Below are positions 55,801 through 64,000 of a stretch of 64,000 nucleotides of DNA, one piece after another. The DNA comes from Ampullaceana balthica (taxonomy: Eukaryota > Mollusca > Gastropoda > Lymnaeidae). Numbering within the stretch: position 1 is the stretch's first letter; every line of letters starts with the position of its first letter. The stretch covers positions 104,562 to 168,561 of the forward strand of contig CALYLW010001383.1 of the NCBI GenBank assembly GCA_944989445.1, read 5' to 3'. A model generated the notes under the pieces. That model was not told the DNA's origin, did no database searches, and worked only from the letters and a program-made list of their open reading frames with translations. The translations under genes were made by a program, and so were the position numbers.

Positions 55801-56504
55801 CATTTTAAAATTTAAATGTGAAATAATTAATTTTAAAAAAAAATTAATCGTGGAAATGATTTACGTTAATTCTTTTAATAAATATAATTTTAACTAATTA
55901 ATGACAACACCTACTTACTTGTTTCAAGCCTAATTAATTGCGGTCGAGTGAATTCCTTTAAAACATTCTTTCTCAGAAATTGTGGTTTAACATTTTGAAC
56001 TGAAGGATAATTTGACTCTTTTGAATCTCCTTCATCTTTGGTTTTTTCCATTTCGCCTTGATGTGTAAATGGGTTTTCAATCACTGGACTGACTACAATA
56101 CTATTCTGCCTAGCTTGACCTCTGTAATGCCTATTACAAGAATTATCCCTGCCACTTTTGATAGGATTAGATTCCATAATTGATACTTTGTGCCGAAGAA
56201 AGAGCCAGTTTGTAGAGCTAAATACATCAGTATTATTTTTACTGAATCTACTGTACATTCTCAAATGTTCTAAACATGAAGGTGACACTTTTGGGCTTAA
56301 TAACCTTAGGTTTCCATTGCAGTACACTTTATCACAAATTTTCCATTTAAATGGTAATTCCATAACACTTATTGTCCTGTATATTATGCTTAGATTTAAG
56401 TGACTTTTAAGCTCAAATCTTCTACAACTCCCAACTTGATTTTGCACACCAAAAACACATTTTACAGGCTTAAGATGCAGTACTAAGCCAATCAGACTGG
56501 ACAT
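49607..56504 (-). CDS. MTERF3: Mitochondrial transcription termination factor 3
   Basis: Seven exons on the minus strand: 55919-56504, 55542-55690, 53841-54010, 52823-52956, 52553-52620, 51841-51931, 49607-49884. All junctions are GT/AG and phases agree, giving exactly 492 codons (491 residues and stop). mTERF proteins are solenoids of ~30-residue triple-helix repeats with a leucine/proline pattern; here RLGVSLDKIQQVEGIPELLI, PQAFGDIFTRNPLLF, LADVASMVMRAPVVLLM, VRHVALTLPKILAW and DPELKEVILKEPKIFLY are successive repeats. The last exon (YDYLHNTM-like, RVFIFKNRHLFLL, GQAQYDP, EEFCQKIAK) is diagnostic of MTERF3. The ~195-residue first exon is basic and poorly conserved, fitting a matrix-targeting presequence plus linker. 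MTERF3 binds mitochondrial DNA/rRNA and supports transcription control and ribosome assembly. It is somewhat longer than the human protein. Confidence 0.93.
50750..51065 (+). mobile_element. LINE ORF2 C-terminal fragment in MTERF3 intron 6
   Basis: The plus strand encodes MERKWRWIGHTLRKDN, ARQALDWNPQGKRQRGRPKR and SWEELKRLARDRVEWRALTE, then ALCSTRNSKDK and a stop: an intact ORF2 tail. It is antisense to MTERF3. Confidence 0.85.
51294..51405. repeat. ~41-bp tandem repeat, three copies
   Basis: Unit AATGTACAGCAAAGCCAGAT + GGTTGCCTGTTGGCACA, three near-identical copies in MTERF3 intron 6. Confidence 0.9.
51841..51931 (-). CDS. MTERF3: MTERF3 exon 6
   Basis: Phase 0 to 1. It encodes DVRFHVKEFIGFTDPELKEV and ILKEPKIFLY; acceptor cactcaacag, donor gtaagg. 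Confidence 0.93.
52275..52397. repeat. Long perfect palindrome (52-bp arms)
   Basis: Arms 52275-52326 and 52346-52397 are exact reverse complements, separated by 19 bp. The centre also forms an alternative hairpin, 52321-52331 against 52335-52345 (arm CGTAACACAAC, loop GCT). The flanks share a gcacaat(a/g)aata(g/a)gg word on either side (about 52222 and 52399). It lies in MTERF3 intron 5 and is transcribed as part of the pre-mRNA. Confidence 0.95.
52553..52620 (-). CDS. MTERF3: MTERF3 exon 5 (68 bp)
   Basis: A tiny exon predicted from phase need (phase 1 in, 0 out) and then found: TEVRHVALTLPKILAWRQEL, a classic mTERF repeat, with acceptor aaaaccag and donor gtaagt. Confidence 0.88.
52823..52956 (-). 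CDS. MTERF3: MTERF3 exon 4
   Basis: Phase 2 to 1. The acceptor after aaaaaattag (not the later cctaag) restores the family motif YLLSKKFCLADVASMV. The exon ends LGFLQNAFQLSG. Confidence 0.9.
53340..53710. other. GC-richer segment of unknown type in MTERF3 intron 3
   Basis: It begins near GTCGACGTCTTGGGGATGAC and has a distinctly higher GC content than its flanks. No frame resembles a known protein. Probably an uncharacterised dispersed repeat, judged on composition only. Confidence 0.35.
53841..54010 (-). CDS. MTERF3: MTERF3 exon 3
   Basis: Phase 0 to 2. It encodes VEGIPELLIKSNFQKDIVPL, FLKHIGVPPQAFGDIFTRNP and LELRVG; acceptor ttctttgaacag, donor gtatga. Confidence 0.93.
54472..54982 (-). 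pseudogene. GIY-YIG endonuclease end of a Penelope-like element, frameshifted
   Basis: The first frame (from 54982) has FKKPPLFAFRRDRSLRDILV, a CNRNRCNTCPYV cysteine cluster and SRNVIYAILCKRC (the GIY half). A frameshift near 54650 moves to KIYVGETGRRLGDRFREHL (the YIG half, with Arg and the downstream His). That order is typical of Penelope-like endonucleases. The shift and the missing RT mean it is not functional. Confidence 0.85.
55113..55145 (+). ncRNA. Hammerhead-like core in the Penelope-like element
   Basis: CTGATGA (55113-55119), a GGC-ATTA-GCC stem, GAAAC (55131-55135) and a downstream GTC (55143-55145) are in hammerhead order. ACG can pair with TGT for a short stem III. Stem I pairing is poor and one extra A precedes stem II. 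Hammerhead motifs are known in Penelope-like elements; this copy may be degenerate. Confidence 0.35.
55542..55690 (-). CDS. MTERF3: MTERF3 exon 2
   Basis: Phase 1 to 0. It encodes PVVPEKRPADEMSLSELSRC and a run ending GLVRLGVSLDKIQQ, entering the first mTERF repeat. Confidence 0.88.
55919..56504 (-). CDS. MTERF3: MTERF3 exon 1: start, targeting region
   Basis: ATG at 56504-56502. It encodes MSSLIGLVLHLKPVKCVFGV and a long Lys/Arg/Ser-rich stretch to RPQLIRLET, donor gtaagt, phase 1. The N terminus is hydrophobic/basic with few acidic residues, as expected of a mitochondrial presequence. The start is chosen as the first ATG of the open frame. Confidence 0.8.
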
Positions 56505-57685
56505 TCTCTAATTGATTCTGCAAAACAGAGTATAATAAAATGGGTTCATTATTGATTTGTTACCGACCATTATTTATAGAATTAAAATAATAATGACATA
56601 TACTGATAAAAAAAATTAGCACCTGGCCTAAAGAAATAGCAATTAAAATTAATCTCTAGGTGTAGTTATAGTCACAATCAACTGAAATCCTCTTTCACAA
56701 ACAAAGTAAAGTCAGAAAGTAAAGACAATGCAGGCTCATCGCAAATGCCAAAAGTAAAATTATTAGAAATGATATCAATATAATATCATGATAAGCACAT
56801 TGTTGGGCAGTTAAGGAGTATTTTTCAAAATAGCACAGCGGAATAGAGAATAGTGAATTATTTAAGAAAAACATCCAGATACACTTTCTAGCTCAAATGA
56901 TTCAAAAGCTATGAATTTTTTTTTAAGGACGTCAAAACTACTTTTTTTATTATGGAGTTTTTCAACACATTCATGACCCTTATTTGGGTTTTGGTTTTAG
57001 GCTTATAATTTTATTATAAAATTATTTAAAAAATATAATGTTTAAAGGGAATGCAGATATATGTATATGATTTTTATACTTGAAGTCACAAAATGTATAT
57101 TTAATAATTTTTTATTATCACTGTCGGATACTGTGGGATGTCAAAAGGATGTTTTCGTGTGAGTGAACACAGGTTGCTGATCACGAGATCCCTGACAGTT
57201 AACGTCCGTGGATGAGCTTTGAGTGAGGGGGGCGGGAGAGAGAGAATGCACAGGGTAGAAGGAGTGTGTAATGGGAAGAGTGAAAGCGTGAGGACATAGG
57301 AACGGAGCGCTATGCGGATTGCGGGTGTATCGTAGAGTGAGGGATCAGGTGAAGCTGGATTGTGAAAGAGTTTGTTTTGAAGTTTTCAAATATACAGACA
57401 TATGTTATGACTCTATATATTTATGATCATGATCATAGCCTGATCATATAATTAAACTTTGAACTGCAGCGATCAAGTGTTCCCAGATACATCTGACTTC
57501 AAGTGTTTGTCTTGTGTTAACTGATCCAGCAAAAGCTCTATCGGAGCTGTTAACGCTTTGTTGATATCTGTGGCAAAGGGAGGACCAGGATCCTGTGGCA
57601 GATCCATTGGCTAGGGTGATATTAAGTTAAGTAGTAATAAGTTAGGTCAAATGCTCAAACTCAATTCAATTGGCGTTTTAAGTTT
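56505..57685. other. MTERF3 upstream region, possible LTR relic
   Basis: It should contain the MTERF3 promoter, but no TATA or initiator can be singled out. From 57124 (TGTCGGATACTGTGGGATGT) the composition changes to GC/purine-rich up to about 57400, which might be a solo LTR or other repeat; no matching end or duplication was found. Confidence 0.3.
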
Positions 57686-57689
57686 ACTT

Positions 57690-57760
57690 ACCGTATGTAC
57701 TCGAGTATAAGTCGATCTTGAGTATAAGACGACCCCCCCAAATTTGAGACTTGAAAAGTG
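57690..57760. mobile_element. One end of a DNA transposon
   Basis: ACCGTATGTACTCGAGTATA followed by AGACGACCCCCCC-type blocks is a widely seen transposon terminus, distinct from the 29811/47504 family downstream of the first 15 bp. The partner end is not found. Confidence 0.4.
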
Positions 57761-57904
57761 GAATTTTAAGATTTCTCAGATGATCGCTATGGTAAACTCA
57801 TGGCCTGTCAGCCGTGTGTATGTAAATGCATACGGACCCAGTTCCGAATAGCCGCAGCCAATTAATATTTGCACTCATACTGATTTTTTACACAGTGTCT
57901 ACGG

Positions 57905-58465
57905 ACAACACGGCGGTACACCCAGCTAAACCATCGTCCTTGGCCTACCTACACCGCCGCGGTGTACCTAGCTAAACCGTTGGCTTTGGCCTAGGTACAC
58001 CGCGGCTAAAAATAATGAGCCGATTTCACTATATTTAGGCTAAAAGTGTGTAGTGTAATCCCTATGCTAATAAACAGTAGACCTCAAATAATCAATGTAT
58101 ATATGTAATTTTTAATGATTACTGAATGTTTAAGAAAACTATTTAGGTCCCCATTCATTCCAGGATAATTAGTTATAACTTTTAAAAAAAAACAATTTTC
58201 ATTAGCAGTTCCAGACGAATGGTAAAGCGCAGTGAATTAGCGGTTACGTTGGTGGTGTCACACGGGTTCAAATCTCAATCTCAGGATTATTTATATTTAT
58301 ACTTTTAAAAAATTATTAATTTAATTTTAAAACCACAATGAGGGTGCTCGCAAAACTAGCCCCGACACTCACAATGCTTTGGCTAGGTTCACCGCCGCGG
58401 TGTTTCCAGTCCAAAGCTCGTATTTTGGCTAGGTAGTAAACCGCCGCGGTGTACGTAGTGCCGGC
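57905..58465. repeat. Cluster of GC-rich palindromic words
   Basis: The palindrome core ACCGCCGCGGTGTAC or close variants occur about five times (near 57911, 57950, 57996, 58390, 58440), several followed by CTAGCTAAACC. Between them, 58205-58285 has a tRNA-like A/B-box pair (B box GGGTTCAAATC). Confidence 0.5.
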
Positions 58466-59462
58466 CAATTTTTTAGTGAAATTAATCATTAATACTAAAG
58501 TATGCTACTAATTTACTAACTACTAATTAAAAAGTAATAATTGGTAGTAATAGTATACTAGTCAGACTAATAAAGTAAAATTAGAGGTTCCCGTCTCAAA
58601 ACAAAACTTAAAAGTCTTAAAACGAAAAAGTAAAAGACGAAAGGGCTTTAAAAGGCAGCGGCAAGGCCGAGACTGCCGAGAGGCCAATTTGATTTAACTA
58701 ATTTTTCATAATCCTTATAACTTATAGCTTACTTAAAGTAACTTGAGGCTATATTTTGAGGAATAGTTCAAAATAAAAACCAAATAAAATGCCGTCCCTC
58801 GCATAAAATCTTGTGTTTACTGGAAAGTTCGCCACCTCAGATCATGTTTTTTTTATTATTTTTTTTACAATCCACATAAAAAGAAAATTTAATTGAAATA
58901 CTTGTTTTCTTCCGGAGTGGTTACGTATATCCATTCCGTCATAGGCAGTACCTAACCTATATAGGCAGAGTTTATATATTTACAGCGGAGGTAAATGTAC
59001 CAAATCGTTGTTGATCTCAAGCTACAAATTCCGTGTTGTTAATCAGCTTCTAAAATTGAAAACTTTAAAATAAAATTTTAATAAAAAGAAAAGAAAAGCC
59101 AAGATAAAAATAAAAAATTAAAACATAACACTAATGGTACATATAATTGATTTTAACGTAAATAAACTACTGGGAAACAATTTTTGACGTACTTAAATGG
59201 ATTACTCTCCCAAATTATCTTAATTTAATGTCTTTTTTTTTGTGTGGCATAAAAAAAAATAACGAACAAAATTGCTTATCTAATGGAATTAAAACTAGGC
59301 ACACATAAACCTAAAAGAAGCCACTCATGAACTCATGCTCAACATTACCAAAATTGTTTGCAATTGGAAGGAATCAGAAGTCGGATTTTAAAAAAATAAT
59401 AAAGAACAACAATACTATTGAAATACGTTGTTGTGAAAGAAAACAAAACAAGGTGGAAAAAA

Positions 59463-59750
59463 GTTCTTGTTAGAATTTTTGACATTGTTCAATCCTGGTA
59501 AAATTGAACGTGGCTTTTTGAAGTCACAGAGAGGACAATATTGTTGCAAATTGAAAAGTCCGATCAAGCACTCCAAGAACACCTTTAAGAAAAAAGAGTT
59601 TAAAAAAAACTTGTCACCTCAAATTCAAACTGAGCTCATAGCAATTCTAAGAAATGAAGTTAGCGAAAAATCATCGTTCAGGAACAAGATACCAAATATT
59701 GTTCCACTGTATGAGATAGCTCTTCATATATTTGACATAAGGATCAAACA
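59463..59750 (+). other. Unidentified open frame interrupted by a SINE
   Basis: About 95 codons of lysine-rich protein (GFLKSQRGQYCCKLKS, KKNLSPQIQTELIAIL, EVSEKSSFRNKIPNI) remain open until the SINE at 59752. I do not recognise a family. It might be a fragment of a transposon protein or chance. Confidence 0.25.
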
Positions 59751-59751
59751 A

Positions 59752-60033
59752 GGGATGCGGTGGTCGAGTGGCAGCGCGCTCAAACTGGCGTACCGATGGT
59801 CATGGGTTCGAAGCCTTGTGAAGGCAAGGATTTGTTCCCAGGACCTAGGGTGTCCCTGAGTCACCAAGCGCTGAATGGGTACCTAACACTAGTTAGGCGG
59901 CTGGGTAATGCGTGGAACCCACAAAGCCGTGGCCTGTGAACGCTGCATCACTTGCCAACAGATCGTCTGTCATGGTCTGTGGACGCAATTATCTTCTGCA
60001 TAGAAGGAGCGTCAGTATAGGTAAGATAAGATA
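59752..60033 (+). repeat. tRNA-derived SINE, near full length
   Basis: Head GGTGGTCGAGTGGCAGCGCG (A box), B box GGGTTCGAAGCC, AAGGCAAGGATTTGTTCCC, a 150-bp body with GTGAACGCTGCATCACTTGC, CAGATCGTCTGTCATGG and a (TAAGA)n-like tail. It is the best reference copy in the window. Confidence 0.9.
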
Positions 60034-60473
60034 AGTCCAGTTGTGTGATATGTAATACTTGAAAATAAAAATGGTAGACGTTGTAGAATCTTTCAAAGAT
60101 TTCATTGAAGCAAAAGTGTATCTTAAATGATTTTAAAAAAACGACGATCTAAAAAAATGACTGCATAGGACAACATGTGTTAATACATATTTTTGGCTGG
60201 AAATTATACAAGAGTTCAAGAAAGACGCAAAAATATAAAATCTCAATATCAAACCTCGCTCTAACAGTTCATTAAACCTAATTTGTTTACATGGTACTCC
60301 AACTGAAACGAACGCTCTAACCATTTCAGTACATTAGAACGTTTTTACGCATTCTTGTTATTCTTTTCCATGGCCATACACCGTTGGAAGTACACGTATT
60401 GCTTTTACAAGCAAGGCATTAAAATTAAACAGACTTCAGGATACAAAATAGTGAATATAACCAGAGGCGTCAC

Positions 60474-60660
60474 TAGGGTTGGGTGTCACCCGGGGAGGTA
60501 GCTCATGCTGTCACCCCTTCACGACTGAAGGGGCCGTCCATAAATGACGTAACGTGAGGTTGCCGATTTTTACCCCACCCTCCCCCCTTTTTCACAAAAA
60601 CTTAGACCCCCACCCATTCTTTTACGATATGACGTCACAAAGCCTTGACACAACACACAC
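60474..60660. mobile_element. Two abutting DNA-transposon ends
   Basis: CAGAGGCGTCACTAGGGTTG with CACCCGGGG at 60474, and GGGGCCGTCCATAAATGACG with C-rich blocks at 60530, are both recognisable transposon termini without partners here. Confidence 0.4.
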
Positions 60661-61222
60661 CACCCAAGCCGTATTTTCTGAATAAAAAATTAGCATGTTG
60701 CAAATTATTTTTGATTGGCTAATATTTGAAATTGTTTGAGTACAGGAATTTTCGCTTTTACAACAGGAGCGGCTGTAAAGTTTGAAGAATCAATTAATTT
60801 ACCAGCAGATCAGTTTCAAGTTCTTATACTCATTAAGCCTCTTAGATTTTCATTTCAGTTGCATAAGTATCAGAATAATTTATTTCCAATCAAGTAGAAA
60901 CGTTGACATATTTTAGGATAGTTCTTCATCATTTGTCTTTTATCAGTTTCTTGTTTGATATCTTATTGTTAGCCTTGAAATGAACTCAATTTCACAATTA
61001 TTGGCAAAACACTTACTAATGGGATACGGGGGTCGAGTGGCTTACGTGCGGCTGGCGTACCGATGGTCATGGGTTCGAATCTCCGTGCAAGCCAGGGATT
61101 TGTTACAAGGGTGTCCCTTAGCCCAGAGCCGTCTTTACACCAGTTTGGGCCCCCGGGCAAAGAAATAGTGTTGGGCCCCTTCCCGGCAGGAATTAAAATT
61201 AAATATAAATAATATATATAAA

Positions 61223-62409
61223 CTAGCAAAATATCCGCGCTTCGAAGCGGTAAATTAAGATTTCAGTAAGCGTTGAGAACCCGCGTAACACAAATTCAAA
61301 ACACCAATTGATTTCAATCTGGATCATGATGGATACAATACATATATTAACTTCACCGTATTGTCTGTCTGTCTGTCGTAGTCCCGCAGAAAAACAAAAA
61401 CGAAAAGTAAAAAATGACAAACTTCTGCTATCATTGCGGGAGGGTACTCAACAACTTCCCAAAGTTTCATGCTCCTACCTACAAGGGAAGTTAGATATTT
61501 AATGATGAGTCTGTTTTATATAGCTCATATAAGTAAAAAAAACTTCATTTGGGCCCCCGGCCCCCAAGTGAATGATAATTTTATATTTGTTTTGATTTTT
61601 ACCATAGCGGGAGGGTACTCAACAACTTTCCAAAGTTTCATGCTAAAGCTTCTACCTACACGGGAAGATGAGGAATTAGTGTTCATTCAATGTTATTTAG
61701 CCCTTATACGGAAAAAAAACGGGTTTTGGCCCCCGGCCACCCATGAGTGAACATTTTAAAATTCTTTTTCACCAATTATCGTCATAAGAGTGTACTAAGC
61801 AAGTTCCCAAAGTTTTAGCTTTTACCTTCACGGGAAGTTGGAGAATTAGTGTTGAGTCAGTTTTTAATATTAGAAAAAAACTACATTTGGGCCCCCGGTC
61901 CCCAGTAAGTGATAATTTATATAATTTATTTACCTGTTACCATCGCGGAATGTTACTTAACAACTAACCCAAAATGTCATGCTTCTACCCTACACGGGAA
62001 ATAGGAGAATTTGTGATTTTTAGTTTTTATATAGCTCATATAAGGAAAAAAACTTCATTTGGACCCCCGGCCCCCAGGAAGTGATAATTTAAATATTTTT
62101 TTCTCCCGTTACCATCGCGGAATTGTACTCAACAACTTCCCAAAGTTTCATGCTTCTGCCTACTCGGGAAATAGGAGAATTGGTGATTTTCAAATCAAAA
62201 GGTCACATAATGAGAAAAAAAAACGTTTTTGCGCCCCCGGCCCCCAAGAGTGTTAATTTTAACATTCTTTTGCGCCAATTTTCGTCGCGAGAGGCTACTC
62301 AACAACTTCTTAAAGTTTCATGCTTCTACCTACACGGGAAGTTGGAGAATTATTGATGAGTGAGTCAGTCAGTCAGTGAGTCAGGGCTTTGCCTTTTTAT
62401 TAGTATAGA
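61223..62409 (-). mobile_element. Helitron with internal tandem repeat
   Basis: On the minus strand it begins TCTATACTAATAAAAAGGCA and ends with a palindrome (CCGCTTCGAAGCGCGG), ATATTTTG and CTAG. It is inserted exactly between host A (61222) and T (62410) with no target duplication. These are the defining Helitron features. No Rep/helicase is present, so it is non-autonomous. Confidence 0.88.
61430..62350. repeat. ~170-bp tandem repeat inside the Helitron, ~5.5 copies
   Basis: Each unit has (G)TACTCAACAACTTCCCAAAG, TTTCATGCTTCTACC, an ACGGGAAG box and GGGCCCCCGGCCCCCA. Copies start near 61440, 61612, 61790, 61950, 62125 and 62295. Confidence 0.9.
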
Positions 62410-62649
62410 TAAACATATTCCCATATTCCCATAAACATATGGGGCTCCTATGCTCGTGGGCCCCCGGGAAAATGCCCAACGGGCCTATGCGTTAAGACGG
62501 CCCTGCGTGAGTCCACCCAGCTCCGAATGGATACCTGACACTAGATAGGGAAAAGAAGGGGGCTAAGAATAGCGTGGTCCCTCATAGCTGTGGCCAGTGA
62601 ACGCTGCGTCACTATGACGCAATAATCTTCTATTTTTTGCATAGGTGAA

Positions 62650-63600
62650 AAATTATTTAACAAATGTTATTTTAAAAAAAAACTTATATTAATCTCTAGC
62701 AATATTTTTTTCTGTTTAATAATTTTAAAAATAAAACAAAGCTGTGAAAGAAAAAAGTATTCTTTTTTTTTCTACAATTATGTAAATTTGAAGGGGGAGA
62801 AGGATATAGCAATCTTTTTACATATGAAATGAAATTTTTAACATTTTGGACTCTATAACTTAAGACTGGATAACGGTCCAATTGATATCAATCTGGCAAT
62901 TGATCTGTAGATGGAGAAAAATTGAATTGAGTGGTTGTCTTTATCCCACACAAGGATTTCTTTATGGTGCCAGCAATAATTCTTTCAGTTCAACTTTCTT
63001 TTAATTTAGCGATAAAAAATTATTAAAAAACACATGTTTAAGAAGCATTAAAGTAAGTGAACCTAATGCACTCTGCGTATTCTTTTTCGCACCTACTGTT
63101 GCGTGTTGTCTTATCACGTGCGTGCGTAGCTTGGAGAGTTCGACGTCACCAATTGCTAAATCTAACCACGAAAATCGACTTTCTAATGAGCAATCTAGCC
63201 ACCATTGTTTGTGCGTTGTGGTGCACTGTCAGTGAGCCGCACAAGATGCCTTTGATGTGTCGGTGTCTGAGAATATTTTAGAAAGAAATCTTTCTTCCTT
63301 TTATTTAAATGCTGTACAATCTTAAGATATAGAGTATAGTGTATGGTCATATTTATTTTTATAAATTCAATTCCATTAATTTCCTTCTATAGATTTCAAA
63401 CCCCAAACCTGCAAAACACTCCATTAAATTTATTTTTATTTCAAGTTTAATCACTTTTAATTGATAAAAGAACCAAATGTGAATACTTTATTGATTTGAT
63501 GTGGGGTTCAGAGTGAAAACGAACCACTCTGGCATCTATCTGTTGTTTTCTTCTAACATAGAGATTCCAGCATGTTTTAATTTTTCTGCCGTCAATTTCT
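62650..63600. other. Intergenic, nothing recognised
   Basis: AT-rich DNA without identifiable gene or repeat. Confidence 0.35.
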
Positions 63601-63610
63601 TATGAAATTC

Positions 63611-64000
63611 AGTGGTACCTCGAGATACGAAATTAATTCGTTCCGGGATGGCTTTCGTATCTTAGATCTTTCGTATCTCGAACTAAGTTTTAAATGTAAG
63701 ATACTTAATCCGTTGCTAGCCACATATTTTGTGAGAGACGTGTTGTTGTGTTTACATTGAATGAGCATGCAATGACGTGACCTAGTATGAAACACGTGGT
63801 TTGTGATGTGATCTGCAAGCGTGCGTGGTCATGGACTTGGAGGAGAGCTGACTATAAATGTAAGGTTCAAGAGGTAACCGAGGTAGAATGCATACGAACT
63901 GAATAGGTGGTTGATTGTACAGTTGATTACAGTGGATTGTATATAGTGATTAAAGACAGTTATGTTAAACAGAAACACAGTGTGTTAAAGTCGTGTTACT
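63611..64000. mobile_element. DNA transposon entering at the window edge
   Basis: CAGTGGTACCTCGAGATACG followed by AATTAATTCGTTCCGGGATG and TTTCGTATCTCGAACTAAG is a well-known type of transposon terminus with an internal hairpin (GATACGAA / TTCGTATC). The other end lies beyond the window. Confidence 0.5.

Larger units (their letters stand above)
61124..62505. mobile_element. DNA transposon inserted in the SINE
   Basis: Ends CAGAGCCGTCTTTACACC and the complement of CAGGGCCGTCTTAACGC, with GGGCCCCCGGG boxes inside both ends. The SINE resumes after it. The duplication is unclear (ttag against tgag, possibly 4 bp). Excluding the Helitron it is only ~195 bp. Confidence 0.7.
61020..62646 (+). repeat. 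tRNA-derived SINE split by a nested insertion
   Basis: The head (61024-61123; B box GGGTTCGAATCTCC) and the body (62508-62646; GTGAACGCTGCGTCAC) belong to the same SINE family as 59752-60033. They are separated by a DNA transposon that itself contains a Helitron. Confidence 0.88.

Noticed and set aside
57124..57600. Solo LTR
   Set aside because: A TG start and composition change are present, but no CA end, no target duplication and no second LTR were found.
59752..60033. Possible tRNA gene (A and B boxes)
   Set aside because: The tRNA-like head is followed by a shared SINE body and simple tail, and occurs at several other positions; it does not fold as a tRNA with a plain 3' end.

Overview
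This is a window of an AT-rich, intron-rich animal nuclear genome. The gene content is metazoan: an L1-family cell-adhesion receptor, aspartyl/asparaginyl beta-hydroxylase and a mitochondrial mTERF protein. The introns average about 1 kb, and the repeat mix is hAT MITEs, BED-finger hAT remnants, a Penelope-like element, LINE tails, a tRNA-derived SINE and a Helitron. This suggests an invertebrate, probably a lophotrochozoan such as a gastropod mollusc. That placement is inference; no marker here fixes the species.

Layout. (1) 1-8.1 kb: gene-free and packed with hAT-type elements. Five can be delimited to the base by terminal inverted repeats and 8-bp target-site duplications. (2) 8.1-18.4 kb, + strand: the last 11 coding exons of an L1CAM/neuroglian-family receptor whose 5' end lies before the readable part. 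It encodes four Ig-like domains, a transmembrane helix and an L1-type cytoplasmic tail ending in a variant ankyrin motif (SFIGIY), with no fibronectin III exons. (3) 18.4-28.6 kb: long 3' region, then intergenic DNA with a hAT element, a SINE fragment, a three-copy tandem repeat of about 450 bp and a LINE tail. (4) 28.6-42.4 kb, + strand: ASPH, with 12 recognisable coding exons. One is a giant repeat exon of about 48 tandem KQPVK-type units, preceded by an anomalous C-saturated stretch. (5) 42.4-49.6 kb: intergenic, with three delimitable DNA transposons. (6) 49.6-56.5 kb, - strand: MTERF3, seven exons, complete and phase-consistent (491 residues). Its introns hold a Penelope-like insertion, a LINE tail and a large perfect palindrome. 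ASPH and MTERF3 are convergent. (7) 56.5-64 kb: gene-free, with SINEs and a three-level nest (SINE, then DNA transposon, then Helitron).

The three genes do not form a pathway. They act at the plasma membrane (adhesion/ankyrin anchoring), in the ER lumen (2-oxoglutarate oxygenase acting on EGF-like domains) and in mitochondria (transcription/ribosome biogenesis). All splice models were built by hand from GT/AG sites, phase continuity and family resemblance. Phases close exactly for the receptor exons and MTERF3; for ASPH only the 5' edge of the repeat exon is unsettled.
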